Source: Pomphorhynchus laevis
Taxonomy: Eukaryota > Acanthocephala > Palaeacanthocephala > Echinorhynchida > Pomphorhynchidae
Assembly (NCBI GenBank): GCA_012934845.2
Contig: WNNJ02003143.1
Location: 1 to 64,000 of the forward strand
Length of the DNA stretch: 64,000 nt
Reading direction: 5' to 3'
Below are positions 24,086 through 34,225 of the stretch, piece by piece; position 1 is the first letter of the stretch, and every line of letters begins with the position of its first letter. The notes beneath the pieces were generated by a model, which worked only from the letters and a program-made list of their open reading frames with translations, did not search any database and was not told the origin of the DNA. Both the position numbers and the translations under genes were made by a program.

Positions 24086-25191
24086 GAGAACAACTGGACT
24101 GTGGTCAATCACATATCTACTATGGAAGATGAAGATATGCGCAGTAAGCAAGTGCCTCACCCTAGTCAGGCTGAAGGTATGAAGGGAATCCTTCTCATTC
24201 CTAGTTCAAACTAGGAGAAGTAATCTTACTCCAGCTAAATCAATACAATGCAAAGTAATCAAGAACCATGTTCACTAAATATCCTTCAGTGGAACTCGGG
24301 AGATGCTTCTGCCCTTAGCTTTTTATCTGGTAGAGATGCAGATGTTATAGTCTTTCAGGAGACGCGGTATATCCGTCTCCCCCAGGACATTACTCGATTT
24401 ATCCCTAAGCACATCTACATACACTTTATTCCTGCATAACCCCACCTCACTCCTCGTATTCTCAAGGTCTTTTAAAACAGCTAAAATGCTCCTTAAGATC
24501 TTCCCTCATGTTAAACTACTCTTGTCCAGCCTTGTCCTGTTTAGCTATATCACTCTGTTAAAACGATAAACGCTATAGTATAGCCAATATCTGCATCCGT
24601 CCAGGGGAGATTCACAAGAACCGTGACCTCCTGGATCGTATTTTGGGTAGTGGCTATGGTATGTTACTTGGTGATTTCAACGACAGAACTGCTCGTTGGA
24701 TTAATGCAATAACCTGCAGAGCCAGGAACGACTATCTTATTCACAAACCACAGTCCCCCACCTTTCATTGCTCAACAACTAATTCTTTCCTCTACATATT
24801 ATTGCTTCATAAGATGTGGTTGTTTAAACCCATCTCTACTGAGCAGTTGCACCAACAACAGACCACATCTCATGACCTATGAGATGACCTTCCTCTATCC
24901 ACCAACCTACTTCGTTGACGGATAGAGGAAGATACGTTGGTTAGAACGAGGTTTCACTTTGATCCCATCAGAGTGGCTTTCTTTCAAGTAGCTACCGAAC
25001 TCTTCCACATAATTGGCAATCAGAGCTTGACAGAATTTAAGGATCAGAGGTAGAATTTTCCCCCCGGGGGGAAAATTCTACCTCTGATGAATAAAAAAAT
25101 AAAAAATAAAAAAATAAAAAATAAAAAATAAATACATAAATAAATTAAAAAAAAAATAAAATAAATAAATAAATAAAAATCGTTAATCATA

Positions 25192-26082
25192 TTAAACTTT
25201 TATTAAATCAAAAATTATATACTGATATTTCTCACGATTGTTATAAAATAAACAAAACTCTTTAAGGAAATTGGGTCTATATGTAGTTAATACCCCTTTC
25301 TGCTTCTTTATTTCGTTTTTTATTTGGCCGTTAAAGGACTCCACAGACTGAGTATGAGCACCAGTATTTTTATCAACAAAATTATATTTATGACATACTG
25401 TCTTATGTTCATATCCATTTTTATTTAATCTGCTATACGACTTGTGCTCGTCGGTCATTATAGTCGAATGGGGAAGCACTTGTGAGGATATTATGGGTAG
25501 AATAGTGGTTTGTGCTTTATCCGCGATTACTCTAGCAAAGGATCTTTCAATTTTATCCCCGACCTCGACAATACACAAAGCGTCGGTTCTGTTTGTGTAA
25601 GATCTTCCACGATGAGACTTACACTTGTAATTTAACATGGTTTCATCTATTTGCACTATTTTTCCAGGGCCACCAAGTTTATCTTCACTAAAATCAGTTT
25701 CCGGTATCAACTTATTAAGTTTATAAAAAATTTTTCTAATGGTCCGATCCGATGTAATTTTAGAGGCTATTATTGAGTGTGTTGGCTGCTTCACACATTT
25801 CTTGATTAACACACGTAAAATAGTTCTAATATCAATCGAAAACCCATCAAAAAAACTTCCCTTTCGTATTGAAATGTATTTTTTTAAGTTTGTGCAGCCA
25901 TTCTTATAACACCTCCAACCATATCCATCAATAGAACGTTTATAAAGACTAAGCTTCATATAAGTATCACAGATAATGCATTTCATAGACCGAACTAAAT
26001 ACCTTGAATCAAACAAGTGGTCTATAAAATCTTGCTGTGTTGAGCTAATTATTAGCTGTTCGTAGTGATCTAGGTTATCCAT
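25192..26082 (-). CDS. Merlin transposase (ISXO2-like DDE), intact
   Basis: A 296-residue uninterrupted protein. Residues about 36-75 form a zinc-ribbon-like region: CIICDTYMK ... WRCYKNGC, as in IS1595/ISXO2-type transposases. The catalytic core follows: IVQIDETMLNYK (first acidic residue), IMTDEHKSY (second) and SVESFNGQIKNEIKK (third). The fragment KTVCHKYNFVDKNTGAHTQS before the last motif is also typical. The length agrees with known Merlin transposases. The start at 26082 is the first Met and leaves 120 bp to the right end. An A/T-rich run of about 100 bp follows the stop. It would cut the element out and insert it elsewhere. Confidence 0.93.
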   Translation of the reverse strand: MDNLDHYEQLIISSTQQDFIDHLFDSRYLVRSMKCIICDTYMKLSLYKRSIDGYGWRCYKNGCTNLKKYISIRKGSFFDGFSIDIRTILRVLIKKCVKQPTHSIIASKITSDRTIRKIFYKLNKLIPETDFSEDKLGGPGKIVQIDETMLNYKCKSHRGRSYTNRTDALCIVEVGDKIERSFARVIADKAQTTILPIISSQVLPHSTIMTDEHKSYSRLNKNGYEHKTVCHKYNFVDKNTGAHTQSVESFNGQIKNEIKKQKGVLTTYRPNFLKEFCLFYNNREKYQYIIFDLIKV

Positions 26083-26129
26083 GGGGTAAATCTGAATTTT
26101 TTTTATTTATAGTTTAGGAGGAAAAAAAA

Positions 26130-26151
26130 GTAGCTGTTCGTAGTGATCTAG
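26130..26151. repeat. 22-bp duplication of the transposase start inside the Merlin right end
   Basis: TAGCTGTTCGTAGTGATCTAGG occurs at 26053-26074, inside the N-terminal coding region, and again here in the non-coding right end next to a second copy of the terminal motif. It suggests a repair-type duplication during an earlier transposition or internal deletion. The coding frame is not affected. Confidence 0.8.
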
Positions 26152-27972
26152 GGGGAAAATTTTACCTCTGATCGCCTAGGGGGGGAAATTCTACCTCTGA
26201 TCCGAATTTAATTCCTACCTCTCATCGCAAGCTACCGCGTTGCTTTCGACTACCTATAAAGGTCGTATTTACAATCTCACTCCAACAAAACACAAGGTCC
26301 TGGCTAAAATGATTCATCTTCCGAATCTTTATGTTTCCGCCAGACAGGCCCTCTCGAATGACTACTGGAGCTTTAGATATAGGTTTCAGCTGATCAGGGA
26401 TAGGGAGAGCCTTCTCACCTTAAACCTTCTCAGTCTTCGTTTTGGAATATAAGTTTGTCTGCTGGAAGGTTAGGGTGTGGGTTGAATTAGGCGCATTGAC
26501 CTTAACAATTTTGGAAGAGTCACTATCGATACATAACTATAGAGCCACTTAATGTCCACAACCAATCTCGTCTTTGAGTGTCTAAAGGAGCAGAGACTTA
26601 TCTGTTACAGATATCCTTAACTCTTGGGGTCCACTTTCGGGCACCTCCAAATCCGTCGCTCCACTATCTTCTCGGGTCTGTCAGACTTTGACAGCCGAGC
26701 AAAGAAGAGAAGTCGCCCTCACAATGATTTAAGCCTCACCGTCTGATGTATCCGGCATCAATATTAGTCGCAGAATTTTCTTACCTAAACGCAATCCGAT
26801 CTCATGTATTAAATACCTGCGGCCCATTTTGATTCTAAACTCCCTCATCTCGATATACGAAAATTCGCTTGCGCGTAGAATCCGCGATTATTCAATTAGG
26901 CGCAATTTAATCCCACGAAGTTTTCATGTGTTTGTCAAAGGGCGCTCGGTCTATTCAGCAATTAGTGAAGTGCATGAGTTTTGTCGGGATAACAGTCATC
27001 AACTTGCTGTGGCTATTTTCCTTGATTTTTCTGCTGCATTTGTTCGCATCTCCATTCCCTTCGTTCTTTCTTCTCTCAAGTCCTTCGAGTTGCCTGCGAG
27101 AATTATTAACAGGGTGGAGATATTGCTGTACACCAAGCGGTTCTACTATGAGGATGACTATGATGCACGTCAGTTCTACCCTATTATGGGTGTACCATTA
27201 GGCTCACCACTTTCTCTAATAATATATCTTGCTACTTCCATCAAACTATACAAGATATTCAAACGTGATAACATCTAGTGATATACGCTGATGATACCAT
27301 ATCCCTGTTCTCTGGACGCAGGTCAACGTAGTCTCGGAAACAGCTGATTCTTTTTAAGATTAAAAGGCCAGGTAACCATGTCTAATCTTATCTAGGTAGG
27401 CCCTGAAACTGGTTCAGCATCTCTCGTTGACTGGAAAACCCAAGTGCGTCTCTGGGATACTTGGCTATCTCGCGATTAGTTTTCTTTTCGAGAGGACGTC
27501 CCCTGAGCAAAGACTAAGGTTTCTGAGGCTCCTAATCTCGCGATTACCGAGCATAGTCCGCCTCGATTAGATTCTTCGGGGGGAGGGTGTGAAATACCCT
27601 GGTTGGTTCAGTCGGTGTGCGGCGTCTTGTATTGGCTGTAGAGCTTAGATTCTACTGGAATTGAGGCCGTGAAGACATATGAAGATTGAAATGACAACGA
27701 GTCTGTCCTTGTTATTTTTTTCTTCCAATGCTGTTTTTATTTTTAAAACTTTAGTGGTTGTATTTAAATTTAACAAAATCTTTATTTATTTGAAGAAAAA
27801 CAAAAAATGTCGGAAATGATAGCGAAACAGAAAAATCAACGTTGACTAATTCTGGACGATCCAATTTCTTGTTCACTTGAGTAATATTTTCAGCCGTATA
27901 AATAATCGGATTGTTTATATACAAGGAAAATATAAACATGTTAGAATGTTGTAGAAAGTTAATTGCTTTCAG

Positions 27973-28243
27973 AAATATATAGATAACAATGATCTGGCAG
28001 AAAGCAACTATCAAGTTAGTCGGGAAAGACTAACTTGACACCTGTCAAGTATCTTATCACTTGTCAAGTGATAAGACCATAAGGAAAATTAAGGAGTCAA
28101 TTAATTCACGATATCACGATCCTGCCAATAATTTTGAGGGCAATAAACCAGATCTTCCAACCCATTTAACCACTAATGGCGAGTCTATTTTTCAGACTAA
28201 CTTGACAGTTGCTTTCTGCCATATCATTGTTCGCTATATATTT
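27973..28243. repeat. Short inverted-repeat element
   Basis: Arms 27973-28021 and 28195-28243 are inverted repeats of about 49 bp with about four mismatches, ending inward at ACTAACTTGACA. The spacer of about 170 bp contains a small palindrome, TTATCACTTGTCAAGTGATAA, at 28052-28072. It could be a MITE-like element or a foldback rearrangement. No target duplication was recognised and no gene is present. Confidence 0.7.
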
Positions 28244-28405
28244 TTGATTGTAATTGTGTATTATTATGTTCCTGATGATTGTAGTAGTGATCAAAATTTG
28301 TAACAATAAATTTTACTTAAAAAAAGTTGATAATGATCCATTATTGATAAATAATTATTAGAGCTGGATCAAAGAAGAGAGAAAATTATTTTTGATATTT
28401 CGCTA

Positions 28406-28472
28406 ACTTCTGTTAGCATCTTCAGAAAATTACTAATTTCTGAAGTAATTTTCTGAAGATGCTAACAGAAGT
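28406..28472. repeat. Perfect 29-bp foldback
   Basis: Bases 28406-28434 are the exact reverse complement of 28444-28472, with a nine-base spacer. The arms contain TTAGCATCTTCAGAAAATTA. No T-run or flanking gene suggests a transcription terminator. Confidence 0.95.
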
Positions 28473-28494
28473 GATCCATTTCCAACAATTATTA

Positions 28495-28625
28495 AATAAA
28501 TTTTACGTTGACTTTTCTCGAATAAATTTTAATTTTTATAAAATCTTATATAATACTTTATTATTTAGAATTTTATTTTAATTTATAAATGGTAAAAGAT
28601 ATGTAGACTCATTTATCTGATTTAT
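28495..28625 (-). repeat. Repeat family 1 fragment
   Basis: Reverse-oriented arm ending at TATGTAGACTCATTTATCTGATTT, similar to 7090-7290 read in the same direction. It is diverged and AT-rich. Confidence 0.55.
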
Positions 28626-28904
28626 TCATTTGATTTATGATGGTGTTAGTAGTTGTCGGAATATAAGCGTTTTATATTAAATGTTTTCAATTAATTGAAA
28701 AATACAAGCGTTTAATAAATAGTATAAGCGTTTTTAAGAATTGAACTATATTATTAAATTGTATAAGCGTTTTTAAGAATCGTTGCATCTATGGCTGTAG
28801 AACGTATTGAAGATTCTTGTCATTTTGTAATTAAACTGTATTGATTTGATTTAATAAATTTGAGGGAAATTGTCGTATTTAAGGCACTATAGATCTAGTT
28901 AAAA

Positions 28905-28985
28905 CATCAAATCAGCTAACTGAGTCTACGTATTTAATATAATTATAAAATAAACAAAACATAATAATGCTAAATCAAATAATAA
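28905..28985 (+). repeat. Repeat family 1 fragment
   Basis: Carries AAATCAGCTAACTGAGTC and the following ATAAAATAAACAAAACATAA and TAATGCTAAATCAAA, nearly identical to 667-750, then stops abruptly. It is a truncated copy. Confidence 0.75.
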
Positions 28986-30300
28986 TCGCAAAATAAGTAA
29001 AGGATCAAGTTTTAAAAACGGCGCAATTGGAAAATAGTCCAACCCTTTGCCTGCACCTCATATTCATAATATCAGACTGCTTATATGTAAACTATAAAAA
29101 ATTGTTTTTTTAATATTATATTATGAATCAATAACATTAATTTATATTAATTAAAATTGTGTTAACTAATTTATCGCAAATTAAATTCTTATCTTTATTT
29201 TTAAATATCACATTGCGCGCCATACTTGTTTTAGATATGTATTTACTAGTTCGGGCAAATCATGTATTTACATCACTAGATATCAATACATTTAATGAAA
29301 TCAAAATGAACTCAGTTAATCATGTTGCATGCTGAAACATTAATTAGAAAGGTTTAAATGCATGATAACATGCTTCATAATTACAAACTGCTACATTATA
29401 TTGTATTTGAAGTTTTGGAAATTTTGAAAAATTAAATTATTCTTCTAATAAATTTGCTAGGGACGAATTTCTGAGAAATGATAAGCTGTAATAAATAATA
29501 ATAAAGGTAATAGCGACATAAGATACAAATCTACAATTTAAATGAAAGAACATAAATTTTCAATTTAATAAATGTTATTTATTACCAAAGCTAATATTTT
29601 TATTTTATTTTTAATACATCGTCCATTAATACTTTTATTTCATTTAATATAATTATACACCGGTGTGTAGTGAAGTCATAATAAATTTGAAATTACCAAA
29701 TGATAATAAAAGTGGTAAACAAATTACAGCGATCAGAGATAATAAATTAAGAATTTGCTGTGCGATTAATAGACTATGACTTTAATGTTTCAACTTGATG
29801 TATGCTTGATAAACTTATAAGTGCTTGAATATGATATCGAACAGTAAACTAAGTTTCACTCTCAGATATTACAGTCAACCCACAAAATATCGATAATCGT
29901 TGTATAGAGAGATTACTAAATATATTCTTAAAATACGGTATGAACTGTTACCGCCATTATAACGAAAATTTGTAATTGTAATAAATAATTGAAATCTATA
30001 TGTAATGATGACATTAGAAACATTCTAGAAACAGAATTCAATTGCAAAAATTTTAATTTTGATAAAATAAATGAATATATATGTACCCATAATCTAGAAT
30101 TAATTGAGAACTGTAAATTGAGAATTGAGAATTGGGTATAAATATATTTAATTATAATTAAATTCTTACTTTTGTAAGCTGATTAATAGCGAAGGCTTAC
30201 ATACATCTAAGATTAAAATTTGGAATTAAATATCCTCTTATCTCTCAGCTTCATGTTGTTAAAATACAAAAATTTATCAGATCTAAGGCTGAGTTGGTTA
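28986..30300. other. AT-rich stretch without genes
   Basis: About 1.3 kb with no convincing open frame or motif. Words near 29290-29340 weakly resemble other AT-rich repeats in the window. Confidence 0.5.
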
Positions 30301-30311
30301 TTATATATATT

Positions 30312-30350
30312 GACAAAGCTTTCGCCTCGTTACGGCTTCGTCAGTGGCTC
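30312..30350 (-). ncRNA. Hammerhead-ribozyme-like motif (candidate)
   Basis: On minus, CTGACGA (30338-30344) is followed by one extra A, then GCC, a seven-base loop, GGC, and GAAA (30320-30323). CTGANGA, stem II and GAAA form the catalytic core of hammerhead ribozymes, which are known from Penelope-like retroelements, and a Penelope-like RT fragment lies 350 bp away. Against it, the extra A breaks the usual stem II register and no convincing stems I and III can be drawn. It could be a degenerate ribozyme or chance. Confidence 0.35.
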
Positions 30351-30354
30351 ATTG

Positions 30355-30403
30355 TGTTATTTTATCTCTCAAACTTTAAAAAAGTTTGAGAGATAAAATA
30401 ACA
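30355..30403. repeat. Perfect 23-bp foldback
   Basis: Bases 30355-30377 are the reverse complement of 30381-30403 with three bases between. The arms include TTATTTTATCTCTCAAACTT. It abuts the hammerhead-like motif. Confidence 0.95.
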
Positions 30404-30779
30404 TGGAATTTATTTACTTTGGAAATATTATATATTTAATAAAATTAAAATAACAAACAATTATAAAAGGAACGATAAAATAATAACGATTTATTTTAGA
30501 ATTTACTAAGTTAAAGGATAACTATATAATAACAATCATTAAGAAAGCTAGCAAGAACTTTGTCTTTATATGATAATTTTTTATTACGATAAACTAATTA
30601 AAGAGACTCCGAACCAATGAAATTACGATAAACTAACGAAAAATAACTAAAATGTGAACTCAACATATAAACGTAGTGATTTGAATTTAGAAGCAATCAC
30701 TATAAATCATTGGTCTATTCTAGGTAAAAAGAGGTATAATGGTTGGTATAAATAAAACTATAGCGATATTTTAACAGAA

Positions 30780-31560
30780 TCCAAAATTACATAAAAAGCT
30801 TTATTATGATATACTGATAAAAGAGTATAATTCCAATGATTTAAATATAAACACAACATATGAACCAAGTGATTTAAGTTTTGAAACAATTATTACAAGT
30901 CATTGTTCAATAATGGATAAAAAGGGCATAAAAATTGAATCTGATAATAAAACTATACCAATATTATATTGGAATCCAAAATTACAAAAAAATCCAAAAA
31001 TAAATTTCCAGAATATAAATACATACGATTTTAGTACGCTTTATACAAATCTTGATTTAGCAGATATTAAAGATACATTAGAAAAATTAATCGATGAAAA
31101 TAATGTTAGATTATCGAAATTAACACTGGTATAAAACGCTATTTCAGTATTAAGTCCACAAAAGAATTTTTAGAAAACACACAAGGAATAAATTTTTAGA
31201 ATAAATATACATACGATTTATATACGTATCAATATTATATTGGAATCCAAAATTACAAAAATTTAATAAAGCCTAGGTTCATATGCAGTGATTTAAAATA
31301 TACATTAAAAATATTGTAAGGTTATTGAAATTAATACTGGTATAAAAGGCTCCTTCATTATTAATAAAAAGAATTTCTAGAACACACGAAGGGAATAAAT
31401 TTTCAAAATATAAATACTTCAAATTTTAGTACGCTGTTTCTAAATTTAGATTTAGCTGAAAGAAAGAGGCGTTAGAAAAATTAATTGACCTTATATTCAG
31501 AAAGGGTAATGTAATCAAAATAATGTTTAAATGTAGATTAAATCAAATTTACAATTCCTT
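30780..31560 (+). pseudogene. Penelope-like RT fragments, scrambled
   Basis: One open piece (30913-31134) reads KTIPILYWNPKLQKNPK and then NTYDFSTLYTNLDLADIKDT. In Penelope-like RTs the PKLHKNP and YDFSTLYTN blocks occur in this order but further apart, so an internal deletion is likely. Degenerate second and third copies of the same words follow at about 31190-31265 and 31390-31480, so the piece is duplicated and decayed. No GIY-YIG endonuclease was seen. Upstream in-frame sequence (about 30790-30912) may extend it. Confidence 0.65.
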
Positions 31561-33850
31561 ATATAATGACTTAAATTCTTACTTAAGTAATGTGATTAAC
31601 ATCGAAAGCTAAAATACACCTAAGATCAGAATTTGTTAAAATCATATATTTGATAAAATTTAAAAGAAAATTAAAATTAAATTATCAAGTAAATATAAAT
31701 ATACAGATAAGATTGAACTAATAGAAGCATTATGTTTTGATTAGTCAAAATTATTTAAATTTTAGAAAGTAGTAACACCATATAATCTAATTTAATTCTA
31801 TACCTACATATTGATATAAACTTTTAAATAACACAAAATATAACGATTATCAACTTATTTCGAACAGATGACATATTTAAATTTACAAAAATTATTTTTG
31901 CATCAGTATTCATGTATACCAAATAATATTATATATAATAAGTTAAATAATAAAATGGTATGCATCAACACAATATGTAATTATATTGATAATTTTAAGA
32001 ATCACTTAAATAGTTTTATTAAAATATTTTAAACTAAGGTGTCTTAAATATTATAAAAACATATTTATATTCTTAAGTGATTTTTTTGGTTAAATAGTAG
32101 ATAATATGCTCTGTTTGAATAAATTATTACACTATGTTATATTAGAGGATATAACTATAAATTAGAATATAAATTAGCATATAAATATATGCTAATTATA
32201 TAATTATATTTTTATATGCTAATATATATTTATATTAGCATATAATTGAACAGCTGATATACTGGGTTAAGGAATAAAGGCCGAAACCAGATAAAAAGCA
32301 GTTCCACAAACTCTATTCGTAATTCTAATACATGGTATATTATCTATAAATCAGTTCAAAAATTCTAGATAATAAAATTAAAAATTTAATTTTTAATTTA
32401 TTTACAGTACAAAATCTGTAGTCTTAGTTAAGTAATTTATTATGTAACAACATTTTTACGTATGTATTGTACTTTACTGGATTCTATAAAATCATTACTT
32501 ATATTTAATTAAATATGTATTAATTTAATTAGAAAATTCCCTAAAGTTTTTGAAATTAATGCGATTCATAACTAATATAAACACTTATAAATTATACTTA
32601 TATATTAATTCTAATATAAATACAATTGAATTGTAAGAGTAATGTAGTCACAGCGAAACTAGACAGCTGTAGTTTTAATTTCAATGCGATTACACATCGT
32701 TGACCTTTTCTGATAGATGTAGGCAATTGATTGCTAAATGCAAAGCTAAATTGATGTTTCCTTACTATATTGTATATTAGAGTGCGAATGTCAATAGATG
32801 AATGTGTGAAGGAAACAATCCGTCTTTAATGTTATACAACTTGCTCGGTATGCAAGCCACATTGCTTATATTTAAGATGGGTAGGTTGTTGTAATCAAAT
32901 CCAGATCGTTGTATTTGTCTTTTTATACTTGATTAAAATGCATATATGATGCATAATATGCATAAATATCAAAGATTTATTAACGTCATATCTGTATTTT
33001 TATTTAGAAAAGTGTTTGAACATTAAGCAGTTTTGTTTAATGGAACGTTAGGTTATTGTAGGCGAAGCTAGTGTGTTCATCTATCTTATTGTTTATTAAA
33101 AATACACTTGTCACAGGGTATTTAGCAGATACTCATAACTGAACAGGTTAAGCAGTTTCAATTGTAAATATATCGTATATTAGTTTAATTGTCACATTCG
33201 TTTGAAAATTGAGTTTGTAAGCCTTGAGGAAAATGGGTTTTTCATTGTTGCTTATAAAGAACAAGCATAAAGTTAACAACTACATCTACTACTTACATCC
33301 TTTCTGCATTTTCGTCTCAATGGAACTATATACTCGAGGTGGTATAATTGTTTCAGCATATATTGTTGTCATGCATTTGCATATCTACATTTGCTCCATG
33401 ACAAATTCCCTAATGTCTAAACCGAAAATCTACAACTGTATAAAAATCATTTACTACCTGGCACTGATACGTCAACAGACACTAAGATCATGTATTTATA
33501 AATGGGCAATCAAGCAATTCATATCAGTTAAACTGAGTCTACGTATTTTGGACTATCCATAAATGTAAAATTACAACTCGTTTTATCAGTTTTATTTAGT
33601 CTCTAAAACAATTACGACTTGTCAATAAATCTTAACTTCCAATTGTTGCTTTCAATAAGAAGACGAGCGCAACATCAGCAAAGCATGTGAATAATAAATA
33701 CGAAACAAATAAATAACGTATGCGATGGTGTACGACAAATTACTTCACATCATAAACAATTATATCGATTAGTGTGCAGGGTATAATATTAAGAAAAATA
33801 ACTTCGTATTTCGTCAATAACTTGTTGAAATTATATAAATTACATTTTGT
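31561..33850. other. AT-rich stretch without genes
   Basis: About 2.3 kb, very AT-rich. It holds a palindromic TATATGCTAAT block at 32160-32245, a possible family 1 arm at 32340-32450, and the family edge AAACTGAGTCTACGTATT near 33532. A 112-residue frame at 33224-33562 ends in that repeat edge and has no recognisable domain. I do not call a gene. Confidence 0.5.
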
Positions 33851-34225
33851 AATAATAAGGAATTTCTTAAATAAATAACTAACAACCACTAAAAAATACA
33901 AATAGAGAAATTAGAAAAAACAACTGCAGTTCAGATAAGACAATTCATAACAGCATTTAGTCTTCATAATGATATCACGGCCTCAGGTCCAGCGGGATCT
34001 GAGCCCTACAGCCAATCCAACACCCCGCCTTTCGACTGAACCACCCGGAGTCTTTCAACCCCGAAGAATCCAATCGAGACGGACTATGCTGGGTAAACGC
34101 GATACGAGGAGCTTAAGAAACCTTAGCCTTTGCTCTGGGGGACGTCCTCTTGAAAATAAAACTAATCCCGAGATAGCCCAAGTGCATCAGAGGCGCACTT
34201 GGGCTTTCCCTTTCAACGACAGATG

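Larger units (their letters stand above)
25041..26203 (-). mobile_element. Merlin-type DNA transposon, complete
   Basis: A 1163-bp element with exact ends GGATCAGAGGTAGAATTT and its inverse at 26186-26203. It is flanked by the 8-bp direct repeat GAATTTAA (25033-25040 and 26204-26211). It encodes one intact transposase on minus. The 8-bp duplication and the transposase type fit the Merlin (IS1016/ISXO2-related) superfamily, which moves by cut and paste. The left end holds a perfect 46-bp palindrome (25043-25088); the right end holds two direct copies of the terminal motif. It is inserted in Jockey copy D and looks recent. Confidence 0.93.
24248..27300 (+). pseudogene. Jockey-like ORF2, copy D, interrupted
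   Basis: The endonuclease start (LNILQWNSGDASALSFLSG, DADVIVFQETR) is at 24248-24439, the GDFNDRTARWI block at 24643-24882, and the linker resumes after Merlin at 26240. RT is at 26829-27290: FHVFVKGRSVYSAISEV, AIFLDFSAAFVRISI, GVPLGSPLSLIIY and YADDTISLF. The motif A position after AAF is V rather than D, so one catalytic aspartate is lost while YADD is kept. Several other breaks exist. Confidence 0.85.
24085..27790 (+). mobile_element. Jockey-like LINE, copy D, split by Merlin
   Basis: A plus-strand copy starting inside the tail of ORF1 and running through ORF2 to an AT-rich 3' end near 27790. It is interrupted by the Merlin transposon at 25041-26203, whose 8-bp duplication GAATTTAA rejoins a frame also seen in copies A and C. 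A pair of short foldbacks at 24866-24931 disturbs the endonuclease-RT linker. Confidence 0.8.

Noticed and set aside
28406-28472. Transcription terminator hairpin
   Set aside because: No gene ends nearby and no T-run follows; the organism appears eukaryotic, where such terminators are not expected.
33224-33562. 112-residue plus-strand open frame
   Set aside because: It ends inside the edge of repeat family 1 and has no recognisable domain; most likely chance.
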